Below are positions 16,644 to 25,660 of a DNA stretch of 53,556 bases, one piece after another (position 1 is the first letter of the stretch; the number at the start of each line of letters is the position of its first letter). The stretch is taken from NCBI GenBank assembly GCA_002435825.1, contig DIVL01000074.1, positions 13,463 to 67,018 of the forward strand, written 5' to 3'. The notes beneath the pieces are model-generated. The model had not been told where the DNA came from. It did not search any database and saw only the letters and a program-made list of their open reading frames with translations. Source of the stretch: Anaerolineaceae bacterium UBA6133. GTDB taxonomy: Bacteria; Chloroflexota; Anaerolineae; Anaerolineales; Anaerolineaceae. The position numbers and the translations under genes were made by a program.

Positions 16644-17435
16644 TTACTCCTGTCCGGGGTCAAACTGAACCCCATCTCCCGTCAACAATTCCATCGCCAT
16701 CGAGCGGTAGGCTCTCGCGCCGCTCGAGTCAGGGGCATAAACCGAAATCGGCATGCCAAAAGATGGCGCCTCTGCCAGCCTGACACTGCGTGGAATAAAT
16801 GTTGAAAAGACCTTATCCTGGAAAAATTTCTGTACTTCTCGCATCACGTCCGAACTCAGATTGGTTCGACCGTCAAACATCGTCAATAAAACTCCCCGGA
16901 TGGAGAGATCTGGGAATAAGCCCTGGCGGATGCGGGTAAGCGTCTGGGTGAGTTGCCCCAGACCCTCAAGGGCCAGGTACTCACACTGCACCGGAATGAT
17001 CACGCCATCCTGGGCGGCAATCATTCCGTTCAAAGTCAGCAATCCGAGCGATGGCGGGCAGTCAATCAGAATGTAATCGTAGCGATCGGCAAGCGACTGA
17101 ACAATCGCTGTCAAAAGTTTTTCGCGATTCGAAAGCTCGATCATCTCAATTTCCGCGCCCGACAGGTTGGGCGATGAGGGCATGAGAGAGATCTTGAAGC
17201 GTCCGTTGTGCAAAATACAATCCATTGCGTTTTTTGCGCCGATCAAGACCTCATAGGTTCCGTTTTCTACTTTTTGCCGGTCAATCCCAAGGCAGCTGGT
17301 GGCATTCGCTTGCGGGTCAAGGTCTATCAGCAGCACCTTTTGTCCGAATTGCCCCAGGTAAGCACCAAGGTTGATGCTCGTGGTGGTTTTTCCCACTCCG
17401 CCTTTTTGATTGACAACCGTGTAGATTTTTCCCAT
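16644..17435 (-). CDS. parA: Chromosome partitioning ATPase ParA/Soj
   Basis: This 263-aa protein has the deviant Walker A KGGVGKTT at residues 11-18, DLDPQANAT, and the Walker B-like YILIDCPPSLGLLT. These mark the ParA/MinD ATPase family, and the length fits chromosomal Soj. It dimerises on ATP and moves along DNA in response to ParB. It is preceded seven bases away by the PfkB gene and followed directly by parB. The common gidB-parAB neighbourhood is absent. Confidence 0.95.
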   Translation of the reverse strand: MGKIYTVVNQKGGVGKTTTSINLGAYLGQFGQKVLLIDLDPQANATSCLGIDRQKVENGTYEVLIGAKNAMDCILHNGRFKISLMPSSPNLSGAEIEMIELSNREKLLTAIVQSLADRYDYILIDCPPSLGLLTLNGMIAAQDGVIIPVQCEYLALEGLGQLTQTLTRIRQGLFPDLSIRGVLLTMFDGRTNLSSDVMREVQKFFQDKVFSTFIPRSVRLAEAPSFGMPISVYAPDSSGARAYRSMAMELLTGDGVQFDPGQE

Positions 17436-17442
17436 ACCTTAC

Positions 17443-18297
17443 CTATGCCAGTATCTGATTTTTAGCCTGTTCGATTTCATTTTGGGTCGGGATGCTCTCA
17501 AGGCGCCTGCGCGTCACTGAGCAGGATGAGAGTTGAACAGCAAAACGTGCTGCTTCCCATGGATCCTGGGTTTCTTGCAGGCGATGGAAGAAACAAGCAG
17601 CAAAAATGTCACCAGCGCCAGTATCTTCAACCAGTCTCACTGGAGGCGCAGAGAAAACCCTGACTTCGCCCTGGCAGAAAACGCGTGCCCCTTCACGGTT
17701 TTCGGTAACTACCAGCAGCGGGCAGATCCCTGCCAATTCTTCCACTTTTTTCTCGTCTCCCCGCAAATCCTCAATGGAGAGGACGACGGCATCGGCTTTC
17801 GCGAGCGGAGCCAGCCCTTCAGGCCAGTCCACATGGCGCACCAGTCCTTCATCATCCGCCTGCCGAAACCATCCCTGGGGAGTCAGGCACACCAGTGCGT
17901 TGGGGAAAAGCTCCACGATGTTTGGATCAATTTCTGCGGCAATAGGACCGAGATGCACCAGCTGACAGTCCTGCAAGGGGGCGGGAATGTGGTCGGCAGT
18001 GATGCGCGTAGCCGAGGAGTACAAATGCTGAACACGTGCTCGTCCAAGACCTTCATTGCGGAACATTGTCGACTTTTCTGAGGGGATGATCCATTTTTGG
18101 ATGCCAGCCAGGGGGTCAAGCTCCAAGTCAGTGGCGCAACTCGTTACCAAACCCACATTATGCCCCAAGCGGGCAGCTGTCAGTCCGGAAAAACTGGCAG
18201 TACCGCCCAGGCTGATGGTCTGATCCGCCTGTAAATCAGCAGTCACGTGCCCAATGAGCAGATAGTCGATGGGTTCAGGCGTTGTTGGTTGGGTCAT
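17443..18297 (-). CDS. PfkB-family carbohydrate/nucleoside kinase
   Basis: This protein has about 284 aa from the ATG at 18297 (MTQPTTPEPIDYLLIGHVTADL); an upstream in-frame start would add 18 unlikely residues. The N-terminal GGTASFSGLTAARLG matches PfkB signature 1, and RLVEDTGAGDIFAACFFHRL is signature 2 with catalytic Asp and the anion hole (DTGAGD). These kinases phosphorylate sugars or nucleosides; the substrate cannot be read from the sequence. It is the first gene of the run that continues into parA-parB-GNAT. That association is unusual, and the partition genes may simply share its transcript. Confidence 0.88.
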   Translation of the reverse strand: MTQPTTPEPIDYLLIGHVTADLQADQTISLGGTASFSGLTAARLGHNVGLVTSCATDLELDPLAGIQKWIIPSEKSTMFRNEGLGRARVQHLYSSATRITADHIPAPLQDCQLVHLGPIAAEIDPNIVELFPNALVCLTPQGWFRQADDEGLVRHVDWPEGLAPLAKADAVVLSIEDLRGDEKKVEELAGICPLLVVTENREGARVFCQGEVRVFSAPPVRLVEDTGAGDIFAACFFHRLQETQDPWEAARFAVQLSSCSVTRRRLESIPTQNEIEQAKNQILA

Positions 18298-18440
18298 AGG
18301 GCAGCAAAAACTCGTTTCTTCGGCAAAAATTATAGCATGGAAAGGAATCAAAAATCGCAGGCGTGTTCTTGGCGATTCAACTTGCCCTTAATGTCCAACT
18401 CCCTGCAACTTACATTTCCAATTTGGACTAAAATTAAATC

Positions 18441-20150
18441 ATGGAAGATCCAAACATCTACAGACAAGCCCTCGACGACTTTCACCGCGCCAGATCCAAG
18501 GCTGCCATGCGGCGTTTCTGGGCGGGAATTCAAGGTCGTTCTCTCGACCTCTTGCCCTATGACGAGATCTCCACCAAGCTGCGCGCCGTCAGCCAGACTG
18601 ACCGCGGCGTAAAGCAAGTTCCCCTAAAAGATATCATCGGCAGTGTAAACCGAATCCAGGATTTTGACCGGAACTTCCTGCCGCTGCGGGATGACGATAT
18701 CCACCGTTGGGCAGGCGTAAAGACTGCCATGACAAGTCCCCTTGCCAAAGGTGTTCCGCCAGTTTCTCTCTACCAACTTGGCGATGCATATTTTGTTCTT
18801 GACGGCAACCATCGTGTTTCCATTGCCAAAGAAATGGGCATGAAAACGATAGAGGCGTATGTTACGGAGGTTAAAACCAAGGTTCCCGTTTCCAGCTCGC
18901 TCACTGCTGATGAGTTGGTCCTGAAAACGGCTTATGTCAATTTTCTTGAGGATACCCGGATCGACCAGATCCTGCCAGGATTCGATTTCAGCCTGCACCT
19001 GGTCGAAAATTATCCGCTGCTCAAAGAGCACATCAGCGTTCACCAGTACTATATGGGGATTGAAAATGAGCGCCCTGTTAGTTTTGAAGAAGCCGTTCTC
19101 GATTGGTATGAGACTCTTTATTCTCCAGTCGTCGCAAGCGTTGAAAGCTCTGGTCTGCATCACGCTTTTCGAGACCTCACGCTGACAGATCTTTACCTCT
19201 GGCTGCTGGACCAGCAGCAATCTCTTCAGCAGGACCTGGGCATTGCCCTCAAGCATGAAAACGTGCTTGATTATGCTGCAGACCAGGAGGGCATAAAGCC
19301 TGAATCCCGTTGGTCAACTGCCGAGGAACAAATCATGCAGGTCTTGCTGAGGGATGAAGAACAGCCTCAGAATCCCTACCAGGATTGCCTTTTTCAGCAT
19401 GTCACCGTTGCGCTGAGCGATGATGATCCCGATTGGGTTGCCCTTGACCAGGCGATGTTCGTCAACCGATGCCCTGGAGGCGCGATTCGGGGTGTGCACG
19501 TGGAAAGCCCGGGCGGAAAAAGTCCCGCGGAAGAAGTTGGCGTTTACCAACAGCGGTTTGATCAAAGGCTTTCACAGGCGAACATGACTGGGAAATTTTT
19601 CCTGCGCCATGGGGAACCAGCCAGCGCTTTGCTCGAGTTCTCCCTGCTGTCTGATTTGTTGGTTCTAAAACTCAGTCACCCGCCTGCGACGAGCCTGATG
19701 GATCGCATCTCACACGGGATTATTACCATTCTTCAGCAAAGCCGCCGTCCGATATTGTTTGTTAAGGATATCCCGCTTCCCATAAACTCGATCCTATTGC
19801 CGTTTGATGGCGGTCAGCGCAGCAAAGAAGCGCTCTTCGTGGCAGCTTACTACGCCGCCCGCTATGGATGTCCGCTGCACCTGCTGCTGATCACAAAAGG
19901 CTCGGATAAGGATGAGGTCAACCGCTACTATGCCCAGACCTACCTCGAGCGACTGGGGGTGAAGGCTGAATATTACCAGGGAACCTCGGAGAGTTTTACC
20001 ACGGATGTGGTCAGCCTGGCAGAAAGCTTGTCCGTGTCTACTTTGATATTGGGTGGTTACGAGAACACCACCATTCTTGATCGTGTTTTCAGCCAATCGA
20101 TTGACGAAATCCTTGCCCGGGTATCAATTCCAGTCATTATCTGCCAGTAA
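18441..20150 (+). CDS. ParB-like nuclease domain fused to universal stress domain
   Basis: This 569-aa protein has an N-terminal region (about 50-150) resembling the ParB/sulfiredoxin fold, with VPLKDIIGS followed by YFVLDGNHRVSIAKEMG (DGNHRVS at 121-127, equivalent to the GERR/GNHR box). A middle region of about 250 residues is of unknown fold. The C-terminus (about 450-569) is a UspA-type domain: ILLPFDGGQRSKEALFVAAYYAARYG, then TLILGGYENTTILDRVFSQSIDEILARVSIPVIICQ. The ATP-binding G-x2-G-x9-G-S pattern is altered. A stress role is plausible from the Usp part, and the ParB-like part may bind nucleotide. It is divergent from the PfkB-parAB run. Domain calls are reasonable; the function is unknown. 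Confidence 0.75.
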   Translation: MEDPNIYRQALDDFHRARSKAAMRRFWAGIQGRSLDLLPYDEISTKLRAVSQTDRGVKQVPLKDIIGSVNRIQDFDRNFLPLRDDDIHRWAGVKTAMTSPLAKGVPPVSLYQLGDAYFVLDGNHRVSIAKEMGMKTIEAYVTEVKTKVPVSSSLTADELVLKTAYVNFLEDTRIDQILPGFDFSLHLVENYPLLKEHISVHQYYMGIENERPVSFEEAVLDWYETLYSPVVASVESSGLHHAFRDLTLTDLYLWLLDQQQSLQQDLGIALKHENVLDYAADQEGIKPESRWSTAEEQIMQVLLRDEEQPQNPYQDCLFQHVTVALSDDDPDWVALDQAMFVNRCPGGAIRGVHVESPGGKSPAEEVGVYQQRFDQRLSQANMTGKFFLRHGEPASALLEFSLLSDLLVLKLSHPPATSLMDRISHGIITILQQSRRPILFVKDIPLPINSILLPFDGGQRSKEALFVAAYYAARYGCPLHLLLITKGSDKDEVNRYYAQTYLERLGVKAEYYQGTSESFTTDVVSLAESLSVSTLILGGYENTTILDRVFSQSIDEILARVSIPVIICQ

Positions 20151-20170
20151 AACCCCATGGCATCCAGGCA

Positions 20171-20213
20171 TTATTCCCGGCGGATCACTAAGAGCGTGTA
20201 ATCAACGTCCAGT
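20171..20213 (-). pseudogene. Remnant of a SpoIIE/PP2C phosphatase 3' end
   Basis: Read on the minus strand this stretch encodes VDYTLLVIRRE and a stop. That matches the last residues of the phosphatase at 22326-25175 (DDYTLLVIRRE) at 10 of 11 positions, with about 33 of 42 identical bases. Nothing upstream continues the frame. It is most simply the tail of a second SpoIIE-type gene lost by deletion. Confidence 0.55.
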
Positions 20214-20581
20214 TGTCGCCAGGATTGCGAGGTTCAATCCAGCTTTGGCTATGATCGAAATTTGGAGACCTTCGGTCAAGGGGGCGTGCTCGGTCCGGAG
20301 ACCGGCACGATCAGAGGTTTTCTCGGTAGGGTCACCCTTTGGGAACCACCCTCTTGAGGGCTGTGGTTACCTTTTCAATTTTGGCCAAACGGGCAGACAC
20401 AGGGGTCTGCCCCTACCCGGAATCAGAATGCGTAGGGGTAACCCCCCGTGGTTACCCGCTTATGCTCCTTTTGTGTTTGTCTCAGTCGTAATAATCTCCC
20501 TCAACATCCGCCAACCCGCCCATTGCTGACGGATTGGTAGGGTAGGTGTAAAATTCTACATATTCACCCGCGGGAGGGATC
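20214..20581. repeat. Non-coding repeat mosaic
   Basis: It includes GGAGACCTTCGGTC near 20265, the palindrome GGGCAGAC...GTCTGCCC at 20391-20412, and a GTAGGGGTAACC...GGTTACCC palindrome at 20432-20459. The last is the same family as one inside the RAYT gene at 21831-21858. No gene is seen. Confidence 0.7.
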
Positions 20582-21439
20582 ATGAAAAAACAAACCCAAT
20601 CCAAACAGAATTCCACAATATCCTTTGGCGCACGACTATTCCTTCTCGCTATGCTCGCCAGCCTTCTTAGTTCGTGCGGCACGGTGCTCCGGACCCCTCT
20701 GCCGACGGCAAAGGCGACCGAGATGCCAACCATTACCCTGACCCCCGAGCCAACTGCGACAGCGACGGAGATGCCAACCATCACCCTGACCCCCGAGCCA
20801 ACGCCAACGGCCACCGAAATTATCAAAAACTATCCCATTGATTTGGAAAAATTTTATACCATGCCCCCAAGCTATGAAGATGTGGTGGCTAATCCGGAAA
20901 AATATCAGGAAGCGCCGGATTTTTTTGGAGAGACCGAAGTCGCCATGAAGTGGTGGGAGGAGACCTTGATTCCGGCATTGGGAGAGCAAAAAGAGTTAAC
21001 GCCAAATGTCTATGGTGGCGCTTGGCTGAATAGTGAATATAGATTTGATTATAGTGCTAGGACGAGAGAACATGCGTTATTATCTGATTATCCGGCTTTT
21101 TATTTTAAACACGACAATAAAATATATTTAGTGCCGGTATTTACATTTGCAGATAATGAACCTATGGTACATGCTGGTACCTTTGCCTTTATTTTATATG
21201 AATCACAAAATGATGGATATATCTTTGGCGCAGGTCTTGGGGAAATTAAGAATATCTATGAGGGTAAAAGAATACAATATACAACAGGTATCAAAAAACC
21301 AGGTTTTACATTACCCGATGAGGTTGAAAATTTTGTAATGAGTGAGTATAACTGGGCTGGGGTGGATGAATATGGCCGGATCGCAGGAACAGAACATTTT
21401 TATATTGGGGTAGGGGCAATACAGGCAATTTTAGACTAA
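20582..21439 (+). CDS. Lipoprotein with Thr/Pro repeat linker, unknown function
   Basis: This 285-aa protein has a lipoprotein signal peptide ending LLSSC (Cys near residue 32). A Thr/Pro-rich linker follows in which the 16-residue unit ATEMPTITLTPEPT is duplicated, with a 48-bp direct repeat in the DNA (starts about 20721 and 20769). A mature domain of about 200 residues, rich in Tyr and Phe, then follows; I recognise no family in it. The DNA becomes clearly A+T-rich after about 20830, unlike the linker. The protein is probably tethered at the outer face of the membrane. No operon partner is present. Confidence 0.75.
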   Translation: MKKQTQSKQNSTISFGARLFLLAMLASLLSSCGTVLRTPLPTAKATEMPTITLTPEPTATATEMPTITLTPEPTPTATEIIKNYPIDLEKFYTMPPSYEDVVANPEKYQEAPDFFGETEVAMKWWEETLIPALGEQKELTPNVYGGAWLNSEYRFDYSARTREHALLSDYPAFYFKHDNKIYLVPVFTFADNEPMVHAGTFAFILYESQNDGYIFGAGLGEIKNIYEGKRIQYTTGIKKPGFTLPDEVENFVMSEYNWAGVDEYGRIAGTEHFYIGVGAIQAILD

Positions 21440-21598
21440 TTTATTGATTGTATTTTAAAGGGAAATTCTTTATACTTTTGGTATGAAATGGTGGTATGGG
21501 CCTGTTCTCGCCGGTGTCCTCAGTTCGAAGCCTCACTGTGGGACCGCGCGAGGTTTTTGATTTTTTGTCCGTGCCAAGGGTAAGCACGGTAGGTGTTC

Positions 21599-22174
21599 CT
21601 ACAAAGTTGAATTTTCCTCGTCCATTTCCCAATTCATCGGATTGGCGAGGATATATTCGTAAATTGCCTTGTAATCCCTCTGGTTCCTGATGACATGTTC
21701 GTAGTAATTCCGTTGCCAGAGGCGTTTGTCAAATCGAGGCCAACCTTTGTCCCTAACGCCTATCATGTATTGATGTGTCGTCAAAGATTTGATTCGATGG
21801 ACAATATCTGGCAAAGACAATTGTTCTTTGGTAGGGTCAACCCCCTGTGGTTGACCGCTGTTTGTCTGGTTTGTCTGGCAGGCACGGTGGCCTGCCACTA
21901 CGTCGGTAATCAGGAATAAGAAGTGAACATGATTCGGCATTATTGCAGACACCTCGACATGGATGTTCTGGTAATGCCGCGGGACCCCTTCGACAATTTC
22001 TTTAACCATCTTCCCAATTTTATTCAAAACCATTTCCCCATCAATAATTTGACCAAAAAAAAGTTTCCGTTCCTGGGTGACAATGGTCACATAATATGCC
22101 CCCGGTTGGGAATAATCAAATTCAGGTATTCGCAGGTTTTTTCGGTGGGGTAATGGGTGATTTGGATTCACCAC
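21599..22174 (-). CDS. REP-associated tyrosine transposase (RAYT)
   Basis: This 191-aa protein of the Y1/TnpA_REP family has an N-terminal RIPEFDYSQPGAYYVTIVTQ, the HUH metal site MPNHVHFLF (H82 and H84), and a C-terminal helix with the nucleophile region WQRNYYEHVIRN (Tyr157/158). RAYTs nick single-stranded DNA at REP hairpins and are thought to spread them. The start is GTG at 22174, with AAGGT upstream. Residues about 90-118, between the HUH site and the LPDIVHRIKS helix, are encoded by two palindromes (21835-21856 and 21877-21896) that match dispersed repeats elsewhere in the window. The frame is open throughout, so the enzyme may be intact. Confidence 0.85.
   Translation of the reverse strand: MVNPNHPLPHRKNLRIPEFDYSQPGAYYVTIVTQERKLFFGQIIDGEMVLNKIGKMVKEIVEGVPRHYQNIHVEVSAIMPNHVHFLFLITDVVAGHRACQTNQTNSGQPQGVDPTKEQLSLPDIVHRIKSLTTHQYMIGVRDKGWPRFDKRLWQRNYYEHVIRNQRDYKAIYEYILANPMNWEMDEENSTL
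21835..21896. repeat. Two REP-like palindromes inside the RAYT coding sequence
   Basis: GGTCAACC (21835-21842) pairs with GGTTGACC (21849-21856). GGCAGGC (21877-21883) pairs with GCCTGCC (21890-21896). The first belongs to the family at 20432-20459; the second resembles the repeat near 49882. They keep the RAYT frame open. Confidence 0.75.
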
Positions 22175-22261
22175 GTCATTTTACCTTTTTGTGTCGATCC
22201 AGGGACAACATATCCCGCATAGGGAAGCTTCGCACTCAGGAGACCAGCTCGATCAGGAAAT

Positions 22262-22325
22262 TGAGAGATTGGAGACCTTCGGTCAAGACCCTCGCCAGGT
22301 CAGGAGACCTTGCGAGAACAGGACG
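22262..22325. repeat. GGAGACCTTCGGTC-family repeat
   Basis: GGAGACCTTCGGTCAAG near 22272 and a second GGAGACCTTGCGAGAACAGG near 22309 adjoin the stop of the SpoIIE gene. Related sequences occur near 10690, 20265, 21500 and 49820. Confidence 0.65.
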
Positions 22326-25175
22326 TTATTCTCTGCGGATTACCAGGAGCGTGTAATCGTCATCCAGAGCCCTGCCGGCTCTGAAATCATCCAGGGTGAT
22401 CCTGATGCCTTCGATGATTCCCCTGGCGGTTTCTCCCAGAAGTGACTCAAGCCTTGCCTTGAAGCGAACATCTCCAAAGGCTTCCCCTTCCGGCGAGAAA
22501 GTCTCGGTAATTCCATCTGTGTACAGGATCAACCCGTCACCTGGCGCCAGTACTAATTCCTGATCCTTCAGGCTGATGGGATCCATCATACCAAGGGCGA
22601 TACCGCCTTTATTGAGCATTTGGAGCTCGCCTTGCCCGGGGCGAAGCAAGTAAGGAGGGTTGTGCCCAGCCACACAGTAGGTCACTTTTCCACTGGTCAG
22701 CTCCAGGATGGCGTAAAAGACGGTCACAAAAAATCCTTCACTCGAATCAAGCTGCAAAATGTGATTGGCTTTTTCGAGCGTGCGTGCTGGCGAATCGTTT
22801 TCAAGCGCCATCGCCCGGATCAGCGTGCGGCTCACGGTCATATACAGCGAAGCCGGCAAGCCTTTGTCCGAGACGTCAGCGATAGCGAGCCCAATCTTCC
22901 CCGGGCTAAGCTCGAACACGTCGTAAAAGTCACCGCCCACCTGCCTGGCGGTCTGCCATTCTGCTGCCAGGTCGTACCCGGGTAGTTTTGGCAACTTCTC
23001 CGGCAGGAAGGTCTTCTGAATTTGCCTCGCCAGCTGTAACTCGCGGTCGATCAGGGTCTGATTATGTTGGATGGTTTGCATGATGTAGTTTTGGATGCCG
23101 GAAGCAATCTGGGTTGAGGCTTCCTTCAGCAGCTCCAAACGCTGACCGCGACCCGGACGATCCATTTCCACTGAAACCAGCAACCCTTGAACTTCTCCCG
23201 GTACGCTCAAGGGAAAACACAGGCTGCTTATATTGTTTCTGTCTAATTCATTTGCAGAATCTGCAAAACCGCTTCCTGCTAACAAATTGCCAGGAAGGGT
23301 CAAGTGACCAGTCTGATCGAGTCCTGCCAAAGCTGGCTTCAACAGGCTGAGTGAGACTTGATTCTCGAAGTCATAGGTGTAGATGCCCTGTTTTGTGGCG
23401 AGATACCGCAGAGCCGCGCGATCATCCTCCTGGTCAAATCGGACTACTGCCACCTCCTCAGCGTTGGTGGTTTCAAGAAGGATACGGGTGATTTCTCTAA
23501 GTGTTTCCTGCAGGTCTGTGGACGCAACGAAGAGGTTGGTGATCTGGAGCAGAATATTCGAGATCACGGCTTCGGCTTGTTTTGCCTGGATCAGTTCGAT
23601 ATTCTGCAGGCTGACTGCTGTCTGCTGCGCGATGCCTTCAAGCAGGGCGAAGCGCTGAGCGCCAAGGATCAATTCAGGTTCGCGGGGAATGTAGCCTTCT
23701 TTGCTGGTATGCATTAGCAGCCCGATCTGACGCTCATGCGCGATCAGAGGAAACAACAGGATGGTATCCTGCGGTGAAAGCAACAGGTTTCTGGCAATGT
23801 CCTCGGAACAGCTTGAGGCTGGCATAGCAATCGGCTTGCCAGCTTGGAGGGTCTGTTCAAGCAGCAGCGTATTGGCAACCGTGCAGGGTTCATCAATATT
23901 GCAGGTTGCTGTGCCTTCCCCCAAGGCTGCCTGCAGTTGAAAAGCGTTCGTCTCCGCATCTTTCAGGATCAGGGCAACGGACGCGCCGCCAATCAGGGAC
24001 AGGATAAACTCACCTGAGGTCCTCAACAGGGTGTTGGCGTCCGACAGGTTGCGGGTAGCCATCGCCACCTGGAGCATGACAGAAGTGTAGTAAGTCTGAG
24101 CCTGGGTTTCCTGGTCCAGGCGTTCTTTTTCGACTGCGCTGCCAAGATAGCCGGCAAATGTCGCGCAGATCCCTTCGGATTCAAGACCATATCTTCCGGG
24201 TGTGCCTTCGTGTAAAACCAGTACCCCCACGACCTGGCCTGCGACGGTTATGGTTGTGGTGATACCGGAAAAATTCTCTGGCAGGTTCAATGCCTGTTGA
24301 ATAGGGTCTCCAGGATCGCCTGGTTTGCGAATGATAGCACCTCCTGGCTTCTCTTGGGGATGGAACCAGGCTTCACCGGGAGCGAGTTCCATCGGAAAAC
24401 TTGGATTGTCGCCCCTTGCGGGCTTCCTCAAGGCAGACAGAAAGAGATGGTCTGCTGCGGGTGCTTCCGCGCTGAAATTTTCAGGCGGGTAAAGCCAAAT
24501 GCTGCCAGCATCTCCAGGCAATAATTCCAGGATGTTATCCAGGCTTGCGCGGAAGAAATCCTGCAGAGAAATTGATTGGGAGAGCAGTTCGGCAGTTTCC
24601 CGAAATTTTTCCGAGTTCTTTGTTCGCCAGATTTCAGAGCGATAAAGGCTGGCGTTGCGTACCGCTACGGCAACATTCGCGCTCAATGTCTCAAATACTG
24701 CAATGTCTTCTTCAGTAAAGACATTGACCTGCTCACTTTGCAGGTCCAAAACACCCAAAGTATTGCCGGCAAAAATTAAAGGTAGAGCTAATTCAGAGCC
24801 AGACTTTACGCCTGTGATCGGATTTGGCACTGGTCGAGGGTCCGTGGAAACATCGTTCACCAACTGCACCTTGCCTGTGCGCGCGGCAAGCGTGATCAAC
24901 CCTTGCGGGGCGTCCAGGTTGAACGCGATTTGGTGCTCCCGGTATATCGTGGCACGTTCCCCGCTGCCAGCCCGGTACTCCAGGGTGTGGGGGACGTATT
25001 GCTTCAAAAATATGTGCACGTAAGGGATGGAAAATTTGGTGCGGATCAATTCCGAAACCCGCGTCAGTAGTTGATCCAGGTCCAGGATGCTATTGATCGT
25101 CTGCGAAACTTCCGCAATAACCTGTAGATAGTCTTTTTGGGACGGTTGAGCTACGATATTATTCAGGTCGGTCAT
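22326..25175 (-). CDS. Multi-GAF serine phosphatase (RsbU/SpoIIE type)
   Basis: This 949-aa protein has several GAF sensory domains over the first 700 residues. The first opens with LQVIAEVSQTINSILDLDQLLTRV and carries GLITLAARTGKVQLVNDV and SELALPLIFAGNTLGVLDLQ. A coiled stretch (RELQLARQIQKTFLPEKLPKLPGYDL) leads into a PP2C/SpoIIE phosphatase with VGGDFYDVF, IADVSDKGLPASLYM, VAGHNPPYLL, YTDGITETF and a DDYTLLV tail holding the metal-binding Asp residues. Such enzymes dephosphorylate an anti-sigma-factor antagonist in partner-switching. The start overlaps the RsbW-like gene by 17 bases, so the two are co-translated. No STAS antagonist or sigma factor is encoded nearby. Confidence 0.9.
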   Translation of the reverse strand: MTDLNNIVAQPSQKDYLQVIAEVSQTINSILDLDQLLTRVSELIRTKFSIPYVHIFLKQYVPHTLEYRAGSGERATIYREHQIAFNLDAPQGLITLAARTGKVQLVNDVSTDPRPVPNPITGVKSGSELALPLIFAGNTLGVLDLQSEQVNVFTEEDIAVFETLSANVAVAVRNASLYRSEIWRTKNSEKFRETAELLSQSISLQDFFRASLDNILELLPGDAGSIWLYPPENFSAEAPAADHLFLSALRKPARGDNPSFPMELAPGEAWFHPQEKPGGAIIRKPGDPGDPIQQALNLPENFSGITTTITVAGQVVGVLVLHEGTPGRYGLESEGICATFAGYLGSAVEKERLDQETQAQTYYTSVMLQVAMATRNLSDANTLLRTSGEFILSLIGGASVALILKDAETNAFQLQAALGEGTATCNIDEPCTVANTLLLEQTLQAGKPIAMPASSCSEDIARNLLLSPQDTILLFPLIAHERQIGLLMHTSKEGYIPREPELILGAQRFALLEGIAQQTAVSLQNIELIQAKQAEAVISNILLQITNLFVASTDLQETLREITRILLETTNAEEVAVVRFDQEDDRAALRYLATKQGIYTYDFENQVSLSLLKPALAGLDQTGHLTLPGNLLAGSGFADSANELDRNNISSLCFPLSVPGEVQGLLVSVEMDRPGRGQRLELLKEASTQIASGIQNYIMQTIQHNQTLIDRELQLARQIQKTFLPEKLPKLPGYDLAAEWQTARQVGGDFYDVFELSPGKIGLAIADVSDKGLPASLYMTVSRTLIRAMALENDSPARTLEKANHILQLDSSEGFFVTVFYAILELTSGKVTYCVAGHNPPYLLRPGQGELQMLNKGGIALGMMDPISLKDQELVLAPGDGLILYTDGITETFSPEGEAFGDVRFKARLESLLGETARGIIEGIRITLDDFRAGRALDDDYTLLVIRRE

Positions 25176-25605
25176 TGTTCTCGGTATTAAGGCTGGGGGT
25201 GAAATACTTGACCAGTGTTAGTTGGTTTACCCCAGGGGTGGAGAAGTCCCATGAAGCTTCATCCATGATTTCGCGGATCAAGTAAATTCCCAAGCCCCGT
25301 TCACAGCGTGTCTCAAGCGGGCTGGTCAGATCAGGCTCCGCCACACAATCCGGGTCAAAAGGGGAGCCGTAATCCTGGATGGTAATCCTCAAACCGGTGT
25401 CGTTCAAATCGAGCAAAATCCTGATCTCACCCTGATCATAGCCCGCATAAGCATGATCAATCACGTTCGAGCAGGCTTCATCCACTGCCAGATCGATGGC
25501 ATAGCGCTGATGGCTCTCGAAGGGGCTGTCTTTGATGGCGTCCATGACAAAAGCTGAGATAGCTCTCAGGTGATCATAACGCGCGGGAAATTTGGCGGTG
25601 AGCAT
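25159..25605 (-). CDS. RsbW-type anti-sigma serine kinase (HATPase)
   Basis: This protein has 148 aa from the ATG at 25605 with AAGGA upstream; the longer frame to 25803 overlaps radC and is rejected. The GHKL ATPase motifs are visible: AVDEACSNVIDHAY (N box), ITIQDYGSPFD (G1) and CERGLGIYLIREIMDE (G2). These proteins phosphorylate STAS-domain antagonists and bind sigma factors. It is the upstream member of the pair with the SpoIIE phosphatase. Confidence 0.9.
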   Translation of the reverse strand: MLTAKFPARYDHLRAISAFVMDAIKDSPFESHQRYAIDLAVDEACSNVIDHAYAGYDQGEIRILLDLNDTGLRITIQDYGSPFDPDCVAEPDLTSPLETRCERGLGIYLIREIMDEASWDFSTPGVNQLTLVKYFTPSLNTENNDRPE

Positions 25606-25660
25606 GCTGTGTTCCTTGATTGAGGCGATTATAACATGCGGAAAAGGGTAAAATTGGGGC

